DNA from: Patulibacter americanus DSM 16676 | GTDB lineage: Bacteria; Actinomycetota; Thermoleophilia; Solirubrobacterales; Solirubrobacteraceae | DNA: 64,000 bases | Reading direction: 5' to 3' | Assembly: GCF_000420025.1 (NCBI RefSeq) | Contig: NZ_ATUD01000011.1 | Span: 62,001 to 126,000 of the forward strand | Shown here: positions 14,481 to 23,100 of the stretch, one piece after another | Layout of the letters: every line of letters starts with the position of its first letter | Numbering within the stretch: the stretch's first letter is position 1 | The notes under the pieces: generated by a model | The model's database searches: none | Seen by the model: the letters and a program-made list of their open reading frames with translations, nothing else | Told to the model about the DNA's origin: nothing | Position numbers and translations under genes: made by a program

Positions 14481-17474
14481 CTACGCGGGCCCGTCCGCGG
14501 GCCCGGCGGGCTGCAGGCGCTCCAGCAGCTCGAGCGCCGCGGCCTTGTGGAGCGGCTCGTTGAGGTTGCCGCACTTCGGCGACTGGACGCAGGAGGGGCA
14601 GCCCGACTCGCACGGGCACTCCTCGATCATGCGGCGCGCGTCGGCCGCCCACGCCTCGAAGCGGTCGTAGGCCTGGCGGGCGATCCCGACGCCGCCGACG
14701 TGGCCCTCGTAGACGATGATCGTCGGCCCGGCCGTCTGCGGGTGGAGGTTCGTCGACAGCCCGCCGACGTCCCAGCGGTCGCACATCGCCAACAGCGGCA
14801 GCACGGCGATCTGCGCGTGCTCCGCGGCGTGCAGCGCGCCCAGCACGTGCTCCGTGGGGAACGGCGCCAGCTCGCCGACGCCCGGGCCAGGGCCGACGCC
14901 GCTCGCGCCCATGCCGGGGCCGACCGTGCCGGGCCCGTTCTCGTCCACCGTCGTGCCGCGGGCCGTGCCGCCCGCACCGACCGGCGCCGTCCCCGCCCCG
15001 AGCGCCCCCGCGGCGGCCGCGGCCAGCGGCGATCCGGGCACGCCGCCGCCGTGGATGAGGTCGCCCGGCTCGTACCAGACGGCCTCGGTCTGGAAGTTCA
15101 CCGACGGCAGGTCGACGGTGCGCAGGTCGATGACCTCGCCCGAGCCCTGCTTGCGCCGCTGGTAGCCCAGCACGGTGTCCGTCACCGTCACGCGGCCGTA
15201 GGACAGCCGCATCGGCCCGCCGGCGGTCTCCACCTCGCGCCGGTCGAGCAGCCGCTCGAAGAGCACCTCGATCTCGCGCTTGGGCTCCGTCCACCAGTTG
15301 CCGGCGAACGGCTCCACCACGGCGTAGCCCGACTCCAGGTCGAGCCCCTGGACCTCGTACTTCTGCCCCTGGTGCAGGTAGACGGCACCCTCGTGGACGG
15401 TCGCGGGCGCCTTGTCCTCCTCGACGTGGCCGATCTCCTCGCCCGTGGTGCCGTCGACGATCACGACGCGCTGCCCCGACGCGGAGCGCAGCCCGATCTC
15501 GCCCGCCGGGAACCCGTGGCCCTCGACGGGCCGGAACGCGCCGCGCCGCTCGCGCAGGTCGCCGCGGGCGACGAGCTCCTCGGCGTGCGCCCGCCAGTTC
15601 GGCCCGAACGCTCGCTCGTCGCGCGCGTCGATCGGCGCCTCGTACGCCGCGCAGAGCAGGTGGGGCAGGTGGATCGACGGGTTCTCGTGATGCAGGATCG
15701 CCGCCTCGACGGGGCGGTCGAGGAACTCGTCGGGGTGGCGGCAGAAGTACTGGTCCAGCGCGTCCTCGCCCGCGATGTAGACCGCGAGGCCCTTCCCGCG
15801 CCGGCCGGCGCGGCCCCACATCTGCCGCAGCGACGCGACCGTGCCGGGGAACGTCACGACGACGCACGCGTCCAGTGCGCCGATGTCGATGCCGAGCTCG
15901 AGCGCCGTGGTCGTGACGACGCCGCGGACCTGCCCGTTCACGAGCCGGGCCTCGAGCTCGTGGCGCTGCCCCGACGTGTACCCGGCGCGGTAGCCGATGA
16001 CCGTGCGCGCCAGGTCCTTGCGCCCCCGCTCCTCCAGCAGGTCCTGCGCGATCTGGGCGACGACCTCGACCCCCTTGCGCGAGCGGATGAACACGATCGT
16101 CCGCACCTCGGCCTCGACGAGGTCGGCGAGCATCTCGCCCGCCTCGGTGAGCGCCGACTTGCGCACCCGGCCGGCGATGAGCTCGGACGCGTCGAGCAGC
16201 TCGACGTCGGGGTTCGAGCCGGGCGAGTCGAGGTCGACGGTGCCGCCGGCGGCCTGGAGGGCGTCGGCGGCCGACCGGTCGCCACCGGCCCCGCCGTCCG
16301 CCGCCCCGGACCCGGCGCCCGGCCCCGCGGGCACCGGCTGCCCGAAGTCGTCGAACCACACCTCGTCGTCCGGGAGCCCCTCGGCCGTCGCGTAGGCCGC
16401 GAGGTCGCGGTCGGCCTCGTCGTCCGTGTCCGACGCGTCGCCCGCGGGGTGGACGGTGGGCAGCGGGCCGTCGTGGTTCAGGTCGGCCGGCCCGGCCCGG
16501 TCGACGCCGTCGAGGCCGGTCCGGTCGTCGTCGGCGCGGTCGACGTCCGCCCGGTCGAGGTCGGCGAGCGGCGCCGCCCCGCGGCCGTCCGGCGCCCCCA
16601 GCAGCGGCAGCGACGCGTTCTCCGACCGCACCCGCGCGGCCGTCGCGTGCTGGTCGTCGTCCTCGTCGAACATGGGCGGGTTCCACATCGCGATCTGGCG
16701 CGCCGTCCCGGGGGAGCCGTCCTCGTCGATCAGCGCGACGTCGTCCAGGCCCGTCAGCGCGCGGACGTGTTCGACGGGGTTGGCGATCGTCGCCGTGGCG
16801 GCCATGAAGCGCACGGGGTCGATCCGGCCCTCCTGGTGGCGCTCCGCCAGCCGCCGCAGGCGCCGCAGGACGTTCGAGACGTGCGAGCCGAAGACGCCGC
16901 GGTAGACGTGCGCCTCGTCGACGACCACGACCCGCAGCCGCGAGAGGAAGTCGGCCCACAGGTCCGGCCGCGGCAGGATCCCGACATGGAGCATGTCGGG
17001 GTTCGTCAGCAGGACGTTCGTGCGCGAGCGGACGTCCTTACGGGCCTCGCGCGGCGTGTCCCCGTCGTAGATCGCCACGCGCAGCTCGCGCGGGAGCCCG
17101 AAGCTGGACAGGGACCGCGCCTGGTCCTGGGCCAGCGCCTTCGTGGGGTAGAGGAACAGCGCGCGGGAGCGCGGTTCGCGCAGCAGCGCCTCGATCGCCG
17201 GCAGCTGGAACGCGAGCGACTTGCCCGATGCCGTCCCGGTGGTGACGACGAACGGCTGGGTCGGCGGCAGCGCGACGGCCGCGGCCTGGTGGGCGTAGAG
17301 CCCGTCGATCCCGCGGTGGGCCAGTGCGTCGAGCAGCCGCGGGTGCAGCGTTTCGGGGACGGCCGAGATCCGCGGCGCGCGGGCGCCCTCGTACGCCTCG
17401 CGCACCAGCCGATCGTCCTCGCGGCCCGCGTCGAGCACCGGGCGCCACGGGTCGTAGGAGGTGCGGCGCGCCAT
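14481..17474 (-). CDS. DEAD/DEAH helicase with DUF1998 zinc-binding C-terminus (MrfA-like)
   Basis: This 997-residue superfamily 2 helicase has TTGTASGKSLAF (motif I) and VVVDEAHVYRG (motif II, DEAH). Domain 2 shows IVFIRSRKG, TTTALELGIDIG and QMWGRAGRRGKG (motif VI). The DUF1998 C-terminus has the four-Cys cluster CPCESGCPSC...KCGN of MrfA, a helicase that with MrfB repairs mitomycin lesions in Bacillus. Two low-complexity insertions (an Asp/Arg-rich one around residues 305-335 and a Gly/Ala/Pro-rich one around 810-860) are unlike the family. ATG at 17472-17474 is chosen. A TACAAT box lies 6 nt upstream, directly behind a LexA-like palindrome, so damage-inducible expression is likely. Confidence 0.9.
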   Translation of the reverse strand: MARRTSYDPWRPVLDAGREDDRLVREAYEGARAPRISAVPETLHPRLLDALAHRGIDGLYAHQAAAVALPPTQPFVVTTGTASGKSLAFQLPAIEALLREPRSRALFLYPTKALAQDQARSLSSFGLPRELRVAIYDGDTPREARKDVRSRTNVLLTNPDMLHVGILPRPDLWADFLSRLRVVVVDEAHVYRGVFGSHVSNVLRRLRRLAERHQEGRIDPVRFMAATATIANPVEHVRALTGLDDVALIDEDGSPGTARQIAMWNPPMFDEDDDQHATAARVRSENASLPLLGAPDGRGAAPLADLDRADVDRADDDRTGLDGVDRAGPADLNHDGPLPTVHPAGDASDTDDEADRDLAAYATAEGLPDDEVWFDDFGQPVPAGPGAGSGAADGGAGGDRSAADALQAAGGTVDLDSPGSNPDVELLDASELIAGRVRKSALTEAGEMLADLVEAEVRTIVFIRSRKGVEVVAQIAQDLLEERGRKDLARTVIGYRAGYTSGQRHELEARLVNGQVRGVVTTTALELGIDIGALDACVVVTFPGTVASLRQMWGRAGRRGKGLAVYIAGEDALDQYFCRHPDEFLDRPVEAAILHHENPSIHLPHLLCAAYEAPIDARDERAFGPNWRAHAEELVARGDLRERRGAFRPVEGHGFPAGEIGLRSASGQRVVIVDGTTGEEIGHVEEDKAPATVHEGAVYLHQGQKYEVQGLDLESGYAVVEPFAGNWWTEPKREIEVLFERLLDRREVETAGGPMRLSYGRVTVTDTVLGYQRRKQGSGEVIDLRTVDLPSVNFQTEAVWYEPGDLIHGGGVPGSPLAAAAAGALGAGTAPVGAGGTARGTTVDENGPGTVGPGMGASGVGPGPGVGELAPFPTEHVLGALHAAEHAQIAVLPLLAMCDRWDVGGLSTNLHPQTAGPTIIVYEGHVGGVGIARQAYDRFEAWAADARRMIEECPCESGCPSCVQSPKCGNLNEPLHKAAALELLERLQPAGPADGPA

Positions 17475-17480
17475 CCCTGG

Positions 17481-17500
17481 ATTGTACGAACACGTGTTCC
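17481..17500 (-). promoter_or_regulatory. Leaderless promoter with LexA-like SOS box of the helicase gene
   Basis: The palindrome CGAACACGTGTTCC (17487-17500) fits the Gram-positive/actinobacterial LexA consensus CGAACRNRYGTTYC at every position. It abuts the -10 hexamer TACAAT (complement of 17481-17486), which lies 6 nt before the ATG, so a bound LexA would cover the promoter. Confidence 0.75.
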
Positions 17501-17589
17501 CGGGGCGCGTGGGGCGGCCCCAGCGACGCACGCAGCCGCGCGACGCCCGCCCGCCCGCGGCAACCGCCTGCCGCGGCGACTCGCCCCGC

Positions 17590-18198
17590 TCAGTCCCCCA
17601 CGCGCGCCGCGAGCCCCGGGTAGCGGCGGACGAGCCCGTCGCGGTCCAGCTGCAGGTCGGCCGAGAAGCCGCCGTGGTCCCGGGTCGAGAAGCGCACGAC
17701 GGTGCCGTCCTCGCCGCGCGAGCGGTGCTCGTAGCGCTGCCACGAGGGCACGAGCTGGAGTGAGGGGACGTCGACCCACGCCATGAGCAGGTCGTGCTCG
17801 CCTTCGTGAACGTGCAGCGCGTGGCGGCGCACGGGCATGAGGTTCGTGAGCGGCGAGCCGCCGAGGTCGCAGTCGATCGCGCCGCGCACCGCCGCCACGT
17901 CCCCGCCGGGCTCCGGGAAGGGGGCCTTCCCCGTCTCGCCCGCGTCGCACGTCCAGCCCCCGGCTCCGTCGTGGCGCAGGTCGAGCGAGCGCGACCACCC
18001 GGCGCCCGTGGACCGCAGTCGCAGGCGCTGCGTCTCCCAGTTCGCGCCCGTCTCCAGCTCGTACTGCAGCCGGTAGGGCACCGGGTCGACGCCGAGCTGC
18101 GTGCCCGTCGCCCGCACCCGGTCCGCCTCGAGCCGTACGACGGCCACCTCGGCGCGCCACGCGTCGAGCCCTTCCCACACGATCGCGCGTTCGGCCAT
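17590..18198 (-). CDS. Putative glycolipid-binding protein (PF06475-type)
   Basis: This 202-residue soluble protein fits the 'putative glycolipid-binding' family PF06475. It begins with a WEGLDAWRAEVAVVR strand and continues with GTQLGVDPVPYRLQYELETG, with regularly spaced beta-strand patterns throughout and the typical VDVPSLQLVPSWQRYEH segment near the end. The fold is known from a Pseudomonas homologue, but the physiological ligand is not established. A TAGCCT box sits 6 nt before the ATG, a leaderless arrangement. Neighbours on the same strand are a DUF1348 protein upstream and the repair helicase downstream, with no overlap, so no operon is evident. Confidence 0.8.
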   Translation of the reverse strand: MAERAIVWEGLDAWRAEVAVVRLEADRVRATGTQLGVDPVPYRLQYELETGANWETQRLRLRSTGAGWSRSLDLRHDGAGGWTCDAGETGKAPFPEPGGDVAAVRGAIDCDLGGSPLTNLMPVRRHALHVHEGEHDLLMAWVDVPSLQLVPSWQRYEHRSRGEDGTVVRFSTRDHGGFSADLQLDRDGLVRRYPGLAARVGD

Positions 18199-18254
18199 CG
18201 ACCGAGGCTAGCGGGGTAGGTGTCTCGTCCCTGTAAGCGGGCTTGCGCGGCGCG

Positions 18255-18725
18255 CTAGAGCCCCAGATCGCTCAGTCCCGGGTGGTCGGCCGGCCGCGCG
18301 GCCGAGAGCTCCCAGCGGAACAACCGCTCGGACTCCTCGATCGCGACGTCGTTGATGCTCGCGTGGCGGTGCGACATCAGGCCGTCGGCGTCGAACGCCC
18401 AGTTCTCGTTGCCGTGCGCCCGGAACCACTGGCCGGCGTCCGAGCGCCACTCGTAGGCGAACCGCACGGCGATCCGGTCGTCCCCGAACGCCCACAGCTC
18501 CTTGATCAGCCGGTAGTCGTGCTCGCGCTCCCACTTCGCGGTGAGGAACGCCACGATCTCGTCGCGTCCGGTCAGGAACGTCGACCGGTTCCGCCACCGG
18601 CTGTCGGGCGTGTACGCGCCGGCGCAGCGCTCGGCGTCGCGCGAGTTCCACGCGTCCTCGGCGGCCCGGACCTTCTGGATCGCGGACTCCTGGGTGAAGG
18701 GGGGCAGCGGGGGGCGGGTGGCCAT
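18255..18725 (-). CDS. DUF1348 / SnoaL-like (NTF2 fold) protein
   Basis: This 156-residue protein matches DUF1348, a branch of the NTF2/SnoaL fold. Markers are [43 protein letters not shown], and the [21 protein letters not shown] core, all near family positions. Members have no agreed reaction. Unlike most neighbours the gene has a Shine-Dalgarno sequence (GGAGGAAGAT on the coding strand before ATG 18725). It stands divergent to the ABC ATPase gene at 18814, with 88 nt between starts. Confidence 0.88.
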   Translation of the reverse strand: MATRPPLPPFTQESAIQKVRAAEDAWNSRDAERCAGAYTPDSRWRNRSTFLTGRDEIVAFLTAKWEREHDYRLIKELWAFGDDRIAVRFAYEWRSDAGQWFRAHGNENWAFDADGLMSHRHASINDVAIEESERLFRWELSAARPADHPGLSDLGL

Positions 18726-18813
18726 GGCGGGGATCTTCCTCCCCCGGGAGGTCGGCCCCGTCGCGCCGGGCGGGTCACCCCGGCCCGATCCCCACGCCGC
18801 CTAGGCTGTCCCC

Positions 18814-19836
18814 GTGGCGACCGCGACCTCGAACCCCTCCCCGTACGGCCCGCCGGCCCCCGCCACGGCCGACGCGATCGTCGTTGAGGGGCTGCGCAAG
18901 CGCTACGGCAAGGGCGACGGCCCCGAGGCCGTGAAGGGCATCGACTTCCGCGTGGCGCAGGGCGAGATCTTCGGCCTGCTCGGCCCGAACGGCGCGGGCA
19001 AGACGACGACGATCGGCGTCATCACGACGCGCGTGCGGCCGACCGGCGGTCGGGTCCTCGTGGACGGACTCGACGTGACGGAGGAGCAGGTCGCGGTGAA
19101 GCTGCGCCTCGCGGTCGTCCCCCAGCGGTCCAACCTCGACCGCAGCCTCTCCGCCCTGGAGAACCTGTCCTTCCACGCCGCGTACTTCGGGTTCTCCCGC
19201 CGGGCACGGAAGGAGCGGGCGCTCGAGCTGATGGAGCGGGTGGGCCTGAAGGGCCGCGAGGACGACCGCGTCGACCAGTACTCCGGCGGCATGGCGCAGC
19301 GGCTGATGATCGCCCGCGCGCTCATGCACCGGCCGCAGATCCTGATCCTCGACGAGCCGACGACGGGCCTGGACCCGCAGTCGCGCCTGTTCCTCTGGGA
19401 CACGATGCGCGAGCTGCGGGAGCAGGGCACCACCCTGATCCTCACGACGCACGACATGGCCGAGGCCGATCAGCTCTGCGACCGCATCGCGATCGTCGAC
19501 CACGGCGAGGTCATCGCGCTCGACACCCCGCGCGGCCTGCGGCGCCTGCTGCCGTCCGAGCAGGGCAGCGAGCTGGTGGTGGCCTCCCGGGACGGCGCCG
19601 ATGCTCCCGCGGGCGACGAGCTGGCGCACCTGTTCGCCGACGTCCCGGGCGTGGAGCGCACCGACCCGACGGGCACGGCCGAGGACCGCACGACCGTCCG
19701 CGTCTACGGCACCGCCGACGCCGCCGACCTGGTGGGCCGCGTCACGGCCGCCGACCTCGACCTCGTGGAGCTCCGCCGCCTGGAGGGCTCGCTCGAGGAC
19801 GTCTTCGTGCACCTGACGGGGCGCGAGCTGCGGTAG
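18814..19836 (+). CDS. ABC transporter ATP-binding protein (DrrA type)
   Basis: This 340-residue ATPase of the DrrA/antibiotic-resistance exporter group has Walker A GPNGAGKTTT, Q-loop VVPQRSNLDRSLSALEN, signature YSGGMAQRLMIARAL, Walker B ILILDEPTTGLDP and switch His in TTHDMAEADQL. The C-terminal 110 residues form the extra domain of this subfamily. It starts at GTG 18814, with TAGGCT 6 nt upstream. Its likely permease (21792-22595) is on the same strand but separated by a convergent 1.8-kb gene, which is unusual because such pairs normally overlap. The last codons and stop are tandemly duplicated downstream. Confidence 0.92.
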   Translation: MATATSNPSPYGPPAPATADAIVVEGLRKRYGKGDGPEAVKGIDFRVAQGEIFGLLGPNGAGKTTTIGVITTRVRPTGGRVLVDGLDVTEEQVAVKLRLAVVPQRSNLDRSLSALENLSFHAAYFGFSRRARKERALELMERVGLKGREDDRVDQYSGGMAQRLMIARALMHRPQILILDEPTTGLDPQSRLFLWDTMRELREQGTTLILTTHDMAEADQLCDRIAIVDHGEVIALDTPRGLRRLLPSEQGSELVVASRDGADAPAGDELAHLFADVPGVERTDPTGTAEDRTTVRVYGTADAADLVGRVTAADLDLVELRRLEGSLEDVFVHLTGRELR

Positions 19837-19900
19837 GGGGCGGATCGCGCACCGTCAGTGGGGCGCGAGCTGCGGTAGGGGCGGACCCCGCCCCGTCAGT
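19818..19900. repeat. 42-bp tandem duplication spanning the stop codon
   Basis: Copy 1 (19818-19859) begins in the last codons of the ABC ATPase gene (GGGGCGCGAGCTGCGGTAG) and ends CCGTCAGT. Copy 2 (19860-19900) repeats it with a few changes and ends inside the stop region of the convergent membrane protein gene. Confidence 0.75.
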
Positions 19901-21689
19901 CCTCGACCGGGTCGCGCACGCGGCGGGCGGCGCGCCAGAGCACCACCGCCGCGGCCAGCGGCCACAGCGTCAGGCAGAGGTCCATCGCCAGCCCCGGGTC
20001 CGCCTCGGAGCCGCCCGTCACCACCTGCACGAGCAGGATCAGCCCGAAGACGCCCAGGAGGACCCCCGCCGCCCACGCCAGGGGCTCGCGGCCCAGGGCC
20101 GCGGCCCGGCGGCGCTCCGCCGCACGTCCCAACGCCGTGTTGATCCGCTGCACCGTCCCGGCGTCCTGCTCGCCGCGCCGCGTCACGAAGCCCGCGTCGT
20201 CCGCGATCGCCCACAGCTCCTGGACGACCTCGCGCGGCTCCTCCACGTCGTCCGGGGTCAGCACCCTCCAGGCGAGCGTGCGGACCTGCAGCCGCCCCTT
20301 CCCGTCGTCCGGGGCGGCGCGCGCGTGCACGAGCTCGAGGCGGTCGCGTCCCTCGTGGGTGCCGTGCAGGACGAGCACGCGGCCGCCGGGGCCGGGGACG
20401 CCGCGCTCGAGGGCGCGGCCGGGGACGCGGGCCGCGTCGAGCACGCTCCGGCGCAGCCGCTGGCCCGGAGCCCGCCGCTCGCGCCAGCGCAGGCCGAGGA
20501 TCAGCGCCACGGCCAGGGCGACGGCGGGGTAGCCGATGATGCGGTTCGTGGCGGGCACGTCGGCCCGGCTGATGCCGCCGAAGACCACCATGGCGACGAA
20601 GAGCGCGAACCACGCCGTGCCGAGCCGGCGGCGGCGCACGCCCTTGGGGATCGCCGGCGCCAGCGGCGCCCGGCGCTCCGCCTCGGCGGGCCACTGCGGG
20701 GGCCGGTGGCCGCGCGGGTCGCGGGGGTCGACGGCGACGCGCTCCAGCGCAGCCGGGTTCCAGAGGAGCGGGCGGGCGCGGACGAGCCGTGCGGCCAGCT
20801 CGGCGTGACCGGCGTCGGTCAGCGGCTCGGGATCCCAGCCCGGACCGACGGGCTCGCGCGGATCCACGGCGGGCAGGTCCGCGCGCGCGGCGGCCACGAG
20901 CGCCCGGTCGTCGCGGCGTGCGTCCCGGGCGGTCGCCGGACCCGCGGGCCGTCCGTCGTCCCGCGGCCACGCCACCGTCCGGCCGGCGTCGGCGCGCAAC
21001 GCCACCTCCGCCAGACGACCGACCACGTCCTCGGCGCGACCGGGGTCGTCGTCGGGGACCCGCTCCTCCTCGAGGCTGCGCACCTCGAGGAGCGCGGCGT
21101 CCTCGGCGTGCCCGCGAGCCCACAGGAGCGAGACCCGCAGCGCGCCGGGCTCCCGCACCACGGCGACCGTCGCGCGCGCCTCCGGATCGTCGGCGGCCGG
21201 CGCCGCCGTGCCCGCGGTCGCGCGTCGGCGCACCATCACGCCCCGGCGGACCCGGCGCACGGCGAACCGCTCGGCGGCGATCCCGGCCGCGCCGGCGAAC
21301 CCGAAGATCGCCCCGAGTCCGGCTCCGGACTCCAGGCCCCGATCGACCGTCTCCCGGAGGACCTCCTCGCCGAACAGCTCGCCGAACAGCGGATCGAGCA
21401 GCGCCGCCGCGGCCATGGCGAGCAGCAGCGTCCCGATCACGGCGCCCACGACGACGAGCAGCCGCCCGCCGACGGCGGAGGGCACGCCCCGCAGCCCCAC
21501 GGGCGCGAACGTCACGCCGAGCTCGTACAGCTCCCGCGACGACAGGCCGACGTGCCCGTCCAGCTCCGCGCGCGGCACGGGCCGCGGGGGCGCCTGCTCG
21601 ATCCGCCGGCGCAGCTCGGCGGCGCCCCCGTCCGTGAGGGGGTCGAACGCCGGGCTGGTGCCCGCGGCGGAGGGATCGGGCTCCGGCAT
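19896..21689 (-). CDS. Large membrane protein with internal duplication (597 aa)
   Basis: This 597-residue protein is built from two similar halves. The first opens DPLTDGGAAELRRRI at residue 16 and the second EPLTDAGHAELAARL at residue 288. Each continues with two hydrophobic helices (about 75-98 and 123-143; about 365-385 and 400-420) and a charged domain of roughly 100 residues with a similar strand-helix pattern. Two more helices lie near the C-terminus. I do not recognise the family and see no catalytic motif. It lies between, and opposite to, an ABC ATPase and its probable permease. ATG at 21687-21689 has TAGGGT 7 nt upstream. Confidence 0.7.
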   Translation of the reverse strand: MPEPDPSAAGTSPAFDPLTDGGAAELRRRIEQAPPRPVPRAELDGHVGLSSRELYELGVTFAPVGLRGVPSAVGGRLLVVVGAVIGTLLLAMAAAALLDPLFGELFGEEVLRETVDRGLESGAGLGAIFGFAGAAGIAAERFAVRRVRRGVMVRRRATAGTAAPAADDPEARATVAVVREPGALRVSLLWARGHAEDAALLEVRSLEEERVPDDDPGRAEDVVGRLAEVALRADAGRTVAWPRDDGRPAGPATARDARRDDRALVAAARADLPAVDPREPVGPGWDPEPLTDAGHAELAARLVRARPLLWNPAALERVAVDPRDPRGHRPPQWPAEAERRAPLAPAIPKGVRRRRLGTAWFALFVAMVVFGGISRADVPATNRIIGYPAVALAVALILGLRWRERRAPGQRLRRSVLDAARVPGRALERGVPGPGGRVLVLHGTHEGRDRLELVHARAAPDDGKGRLQVRTLAWRVLTPDDVEEPREVVQELWAIADDAGFVTRRGEQDAGTVQRINTALGRAAERRRAAALGREPLAWAAGVLLGVFGLILLVQVVTGGSEADPGLAMDLCLTLWPLAAAVVLWRAARRVRDPVED

Positions 21690-21791
21690 CGCGCCGACCC
21701 TAGTCGGCGGCGCCCGGCGGCGCGGTGGCGCCCGCCGCGCGCAGCATCCGACGCCGGGGCCCGGGGGTCCCCTCCCGTAGCCTCCCCGTGG

Positions 21792-22595
21792 ATGTCCTCC
21801 GTCCCCGTGCCCGCCGCGAAGGGCACCCGCCGCCGCGCGTTCCTCGCGATCCTCTCCCGCGACCTGTGGGTCACGCTCCGGCGCGAGCCGGGCGGGTTCC
21901 TGGCCCAGGCGCTGCTCCAGCCGATCTTCTTCCTCTTCATCTTCGGCCGGGTGCTGCCGGAGATCGGCCAGGCGCAGGGCAGCTACGGCAGCCTGCTGCT
22001 CCCCGGCGTCATGGCGCTGACGGCGATCACCGTCTCGCTGCAGAACGTGGCCCTTCCCCTCGTCATCGACTTCTCGTTCACGAAGGAGATCGAGGACCGG
22101 CTGCTGGCCCCGCTCCCCGCGTGGGCGGTCGGCGTGGAGAAGATCATCCACGCGGCGCTGCGCGGCGTCTTCTCCGCGTTCGTCCTGCTGCCGATCGCGG
22201 CGTTCGTGCTGCCCGACGGTCTGCAGCTCGGGAACGCGTCGTGGCCCGCGCTGATCGGCGTCATCGTCGGCGGCTCGCTCGCCGGCGGCTGCCTCGGCCT
22301 CGTGATGGGCACCGCCGTGCCGGCCAACCGCATCAACATCGTCTTCGCGGTCGTCCTCACCCCGCTCCTCTTCACGGGCGCGACGTTCTACCCGTGGTCC
22401 GCCCTGGACTCGCTGCGCTGGTTCCAGATCGTCACCTTGCTCAACCCGCTGACCTACGTCAGCGAGGGCGCGCGGGCCGCGATCGGCACCGGCGACCACC
22501 TCGCCACCTGGGCGATCCCCACGGGCATCGTCGGCAGCATCCTGCTCTTCGGCGCGATCGGCCTGATCGGCTTCCGCCGCCGCGCGGTGGACTGA
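21792..22595 (+). CDS. ABC-2 type permease (DrrB-like)
   Basis: This 267-residue permease has six hydrophobic segments and the ABC-2 signature: an N-terminal amphipathic stretch (LAILSRDLWVTLRREPGGFLAQALLQPIFF, shown only in part), the conserved LLPGVMALTAI, and a late LLFTGATFYPWSAL...LNPLTYVSEGAR segment. With the ATPase at 18814 it should form a homodimeric exporter for drugs or lipids. TAGCCT lies 8 nt before the ATG, so it appears to have its own leaderless promoter rather than sharing an mRNA with the ATPase. Confidence 0.88.
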   Translation: MSSVPVPAAKGTRRRAFLAILSRDLWVTLRREPGGFLAQALLQPIFFLFIFGRVLPEIGQAQGSYGSLLLPGVMALTAITVSLQNVALPLVIDFSFTKEIEDRLLAPLPAWAVGVEKIIHAALRGVFSAFVLLPIAAFVLPDGLQLGNASWPALIGVIVGGSLAGGCLGLVMGTAVPANRINIVFAVVLTPLLFTGATFYPWSALDSLRWFQIVTLLNPLTYVSEGARAAIGTGDHLATWAIPTGIVGSILLFGAIGLIGFRRRAVD

Positions 22596-22610
22596 GCGTC
22601 AGGAGCGCGT

Positions 22611-22636
22611 CGGGGCCGCCCCGGGGTGGGGCCCCG
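22611..22636. terminator. Hairpin between convergent genes
   Basis: CGGGGCC (22611-22617) pairs with GGCCCCG (22630-22636) between the ABC-2 permease stop and the end of the SnoaL-like gene, a plausible bidirectional terminator. Confidence 0.4.
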
Positions 22637-22637
22637 T

Positions 22638-23042
22638 TCAGGCGTACAGCACCGACGCGCGGTCGGTGTCGAAGTACTCGCGCACGTCGGTGATCAGGCC
22701 CTCGCGGACCGTGAACCGTGCGATGTACGCGTTCGCGTAGTCGTGGCCGCCCACGGTGCGCGCGGTCGTCGACCACTCGAGGACGGCGGTCTCGTCCTCG
22801 GCGGTGAGGCTCAGCAGCTCCATCTGGACCGACTCGGCCACCAGCCGCGACCGCGCCTGGGTCAGGAACTCGTCGACGATCGCCTCGGGCCCACGCCAGG
22901 TCCCGGAGTACGGCAGCGCGCCGGCGACCCACCACGTCGCCTCGGGTGCGAAGCACGCGCGCAACGCGTCGTCGTCGCCCGTCATGGCCGCTTCCACGTA
23001 GCTCTGGATACGGGTCTTCGCGGACATCGGGTCGGAACTCAT
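22638..23042 (-). CDS. SnoaL-like (NTF2 fold) protein
   Basis: This 134-residue protein has the SnoaL/NTF2 pattern: an N-terminal helix (AKTRIQSYVEAAMTGDDDALRACFAPEATWWVAG), a GPEAIVDEFL helix, and three strands ending FTVREGLITDVREYFD. The first fragment is quoted only to show position. Family members include cyclases, isomerases and stress proteins, so no reaction can be assigned. It is a different subfamily from the DUF1348 protein at 18255. The ATG lies 6 nt behind TATACT, and a perfect inverted repeat overlaps this promoter, so the gene is probably repressed by LexA or a TetR-type regulator. Confidence 0.8.
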   Translation of the reverse strand: MSSDPMSAKTRIQSYVEAAMTGDDDALRACFAPEATWWVAGALPYSGTWRGPEAIVDEFLTQARSRLVAESVQMELLSLTAEDETAVLEWSTTARTVGGHDYANAYIARFTVREGLITDVREYFDTDRASVLYA

Positions 23043-23048
23043 GGCGCG

Positions 23049-23070
23049 AGTATACGAACAGACGTTCGTA
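23049..23070 (-). promoter_or_regulatory. Leaderless promoter with LexA-like/TetR-like operator
   Basis: TACGAAC and GTTCGTA form perfect 7-bp arms around AGAC (23053-23070). The -10 TATACT (complement of 23049-23054) overlaps the near arm and lies 6 nt before the ATG. The core CGAACAGACGTTCG closely resembles the box at the helicase gene. Confidence 0.65.
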
Positions 23071-23100
23071 CCATGTGGGCGCTGTCCGCGCGATGCCCTG

